Source: a bacterium (GTDB taxonomy: Bacteria; Pseudomonadota; Alphaproteobacteria; Rhizobiales; Xanthobacteraceae). Taken from it: a DNA stretch of 5,249 nt. Under the pieces are notes generated by a model that was not told the DNA's origin, did no database searches, and saw only the letters and a list, made by a program, of their open reading frames with translations. The translations under genes and the position numbers were made by a program. Shown piece after piece: positions 4,292 to 5,249 of the stretch. The stretch covers positions 1 to 5,249 of the forward strand of contig JAQSDT010000233.1 in NCBI GenBank assembly GCA_029946075.1, given 5' to 3'. Within the stretch, counting starts at the first letter, position 1. The number at the start of each line of letters is the position of its first letter.

Positions 4292-5249
4292 ATGGAAAAG
4301 CTGCCCGCGCAAATGACCGTCGTCGGCATCAGCAAGCCCGGCGGTCCGGAAGTGCTGTTGCCGGAAACCCGCAGCCTGCCGGTGCCCGGCCCGGGTGAAA
4401 TCCTGGTCAAGGTGATGGCGGCCGGCGTCAACCGCCCCGACGTCGCGCAGCGCTCCGGCGCCTATCCGCCGCCGCCCGGCGCCAGCGACCTTCCCGGCCT
4501 CGAAATCGCCGGCGAAGTCGTGGCGCTCGGCGCCGGCGCTTCCAAGCACAAGCTCGGCGACAAGGTGATGTCGCTGGTGGCCGGCGGCGGCTACGCCCAA
4601 TATTGCATTGCGCAAGACGCGCAGGCGATCTCGGTGCCCTCCTCGCTGTCGATCCAGGAAGCTGGCGCGATCCCGGAAACGCTGATGACGGTCTGGCACA
4701 ATGTGTTCGAGCGCGGCGCGTTGAAATCCGGCGAGACGCTGCTGATCCATGGCGGCTCGTCCGGCATCGGCACGATGGCGATCCAGCTTGCCAAGGCGTT
4801 CGGTGCCAAAGTGATCGTGACGGTCGGATCGCAGGACAAGGCCGATGCCTGCCTCAAGCTCGGCGCCGACCGCGCCATCAACTACAAGACCGAGGACTTC
4901 GTCGCCGTGGTCAAGGCGGAGACCAATAATGCCGGCGCGAACCTGATCCTCGACATGGTCGCCGGCGACTATGTCGACCGCAACTACGACGCCGCCGCGG
5001 TCGACGGACGTATCGTGCAGATCGCGACCCTCAACGGACCCAAGGTCACCGTTAACATCGCCAAGGTGATGGTGAAGCGGCTGACCCATACCGGCTCCAC
5101 GCTGCGTCCCCGTACTAATGCGGATAAGGCGGCCATGGTGGCGGCGATCGAGGCCAAGGTGATGCCGCTGATCCGCGACGGCCGGGTAAAGCCCCTGATG
5201 GACAGCACATTCCCGCTGGAAAAAGCCGCCGACGCGCACCGGCGGATGG
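4292..5249 (+). CDS. NAD(P)H:quinone oxidoreductase, PIG3 family, right end cut
   Basis: The window holds 319 codons plus one base of a zinc-free medium-chain dehydrogenase/reductase of the zeta-crystallin/PIG3 (TIGR02824-like) group. These cytoplasmic enzymes use NADPH to reduce quinones or related substrates. The N-terminal GroES-like domain covers about 1-125, with GVNRPDVAQRSGAYPPPPG (45-63) and PGLEIAGEV (68-76). A Rossmann domain follows, with the nucleotide-binding stretch IHGGSSGIGTMAIQLAK (152-168) and the LGADRAINYK strand (190-199). The family segment GSTLRPRT lies at 268-275. No structural or catalytic zinc ligands are seen. Relatives have about 325-335 residues, so only a short C-terminus is missing at the window edge. 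The ATG at 4292 has AAGGA seven bases before it. M8 at 4313 is an in-frame alternative without a good ribosome site. The true quinone or other substrate is unknown. Confidence 0.92.
   Translation, partial: MEKLPAQMTVVGISKPGGPEVLLPETRSLPVPGPGEILVKVMAAGVNRPDVAQRSGAYPPPPGASDLPGLEIAGEVVALGAGASKHKLGDKVMSLVAGGGYAQYCIAQDAQAISVPSSLSIQEAGAIPETLMTVWHNVFERGALKSGETLLIHGGSSGIGTMAIQLAKAFGAKVIVTVGSQDKADACLKLGADRAINYKTEDFVAVVKAETNNAGANLILDMVAGDYVDRNYDAAAVDGRIVQIATLNGPKVTVNIAKVMVKRLTHTGSTLRPRTNADKAAMVAAIEAKVMPLIRDGRVKPLMDSTFPLEKAADAHRRM

Noticed and set aside
4100..5239. Minus-strand open frame of 379 codons
   Set aside because: Antisense to the well-recognised quinone oxidoreductase and overlapping DUF1192 in another frame; His/Arg/Asp/Gly-rich low-information protein.
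1..5249. CRISPR array, prophage, integron or toxin-antitoxin system
   Set aside because: No regularly spaced repeats, integrase, transposase, phage genes or small paired genes are visible.

Overview
The window is GC-rich DNA that most resembles an alphaproteobacterium of the Bradyrhizobium / Rhodopseudomonas group (Nitrobacteraceae). The clues are a cysteine-free L31 of alphaproteobacterial type, DUF1465 (RcdA family) and DUF1192 proteins, and palindromic intergenic repeats of the kind I associate with these genomes. This placement rests on remembered family resemblance, not on a search.

Layout. A double-hairpin repeat (23-111) lies just upstream of a small GNAT acetyltransferase gene (123-572, +). 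That gene converges on a long MsbA-type ABC exporter gene (611-2459, -), with a 14-bp hairpin in the 38-bp gap. The exporter reading frame is broken at a (GC)4 run at 1106-1113. The exporter diverges from rpmE (L31, 2636-2860, +), and candidate promoters for both fit in the shared spacer. rpmE ends at a strong intrinsic terminator with T-runs on both strands. A four-arm repeat (2943-3022) follows, then an RcdA/DUF1465 gene (3031-3543, -).

The 452 bp between 3544 and 3995 has no convincing protein gene. It holds a clear intrinsic terminator best read on the minus strand, a hairpin and a single-stranded stretch carrying CUCCU/CCUCCC anti-Shine-Dalgarno motifs, spaced AAACGA motifs, and a third palindromic repeat. 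A minus-strand small RNA ending at about 3676 is the most interesting candidate for something undescribed. Downstream are a DUF1192 small coiled-coil gene (3996-4187, -) and a divergent, right-truncated PIG3-type NAD(P)H:quinone oxidoreductase gene (4292-5249, +).

The genes are mostly single units in alternating orientation, not one pathway. They look like ordinary chromosomal housekeeping: translation (L31), cell-cycle proteolysis (RcdA family), export (ABC) and redox metabolism. I see no phage, transposon, CRISPR or defence system. The points worth a second look are the exporter frameshift, the candidate sRNA and the structure of the repeats.
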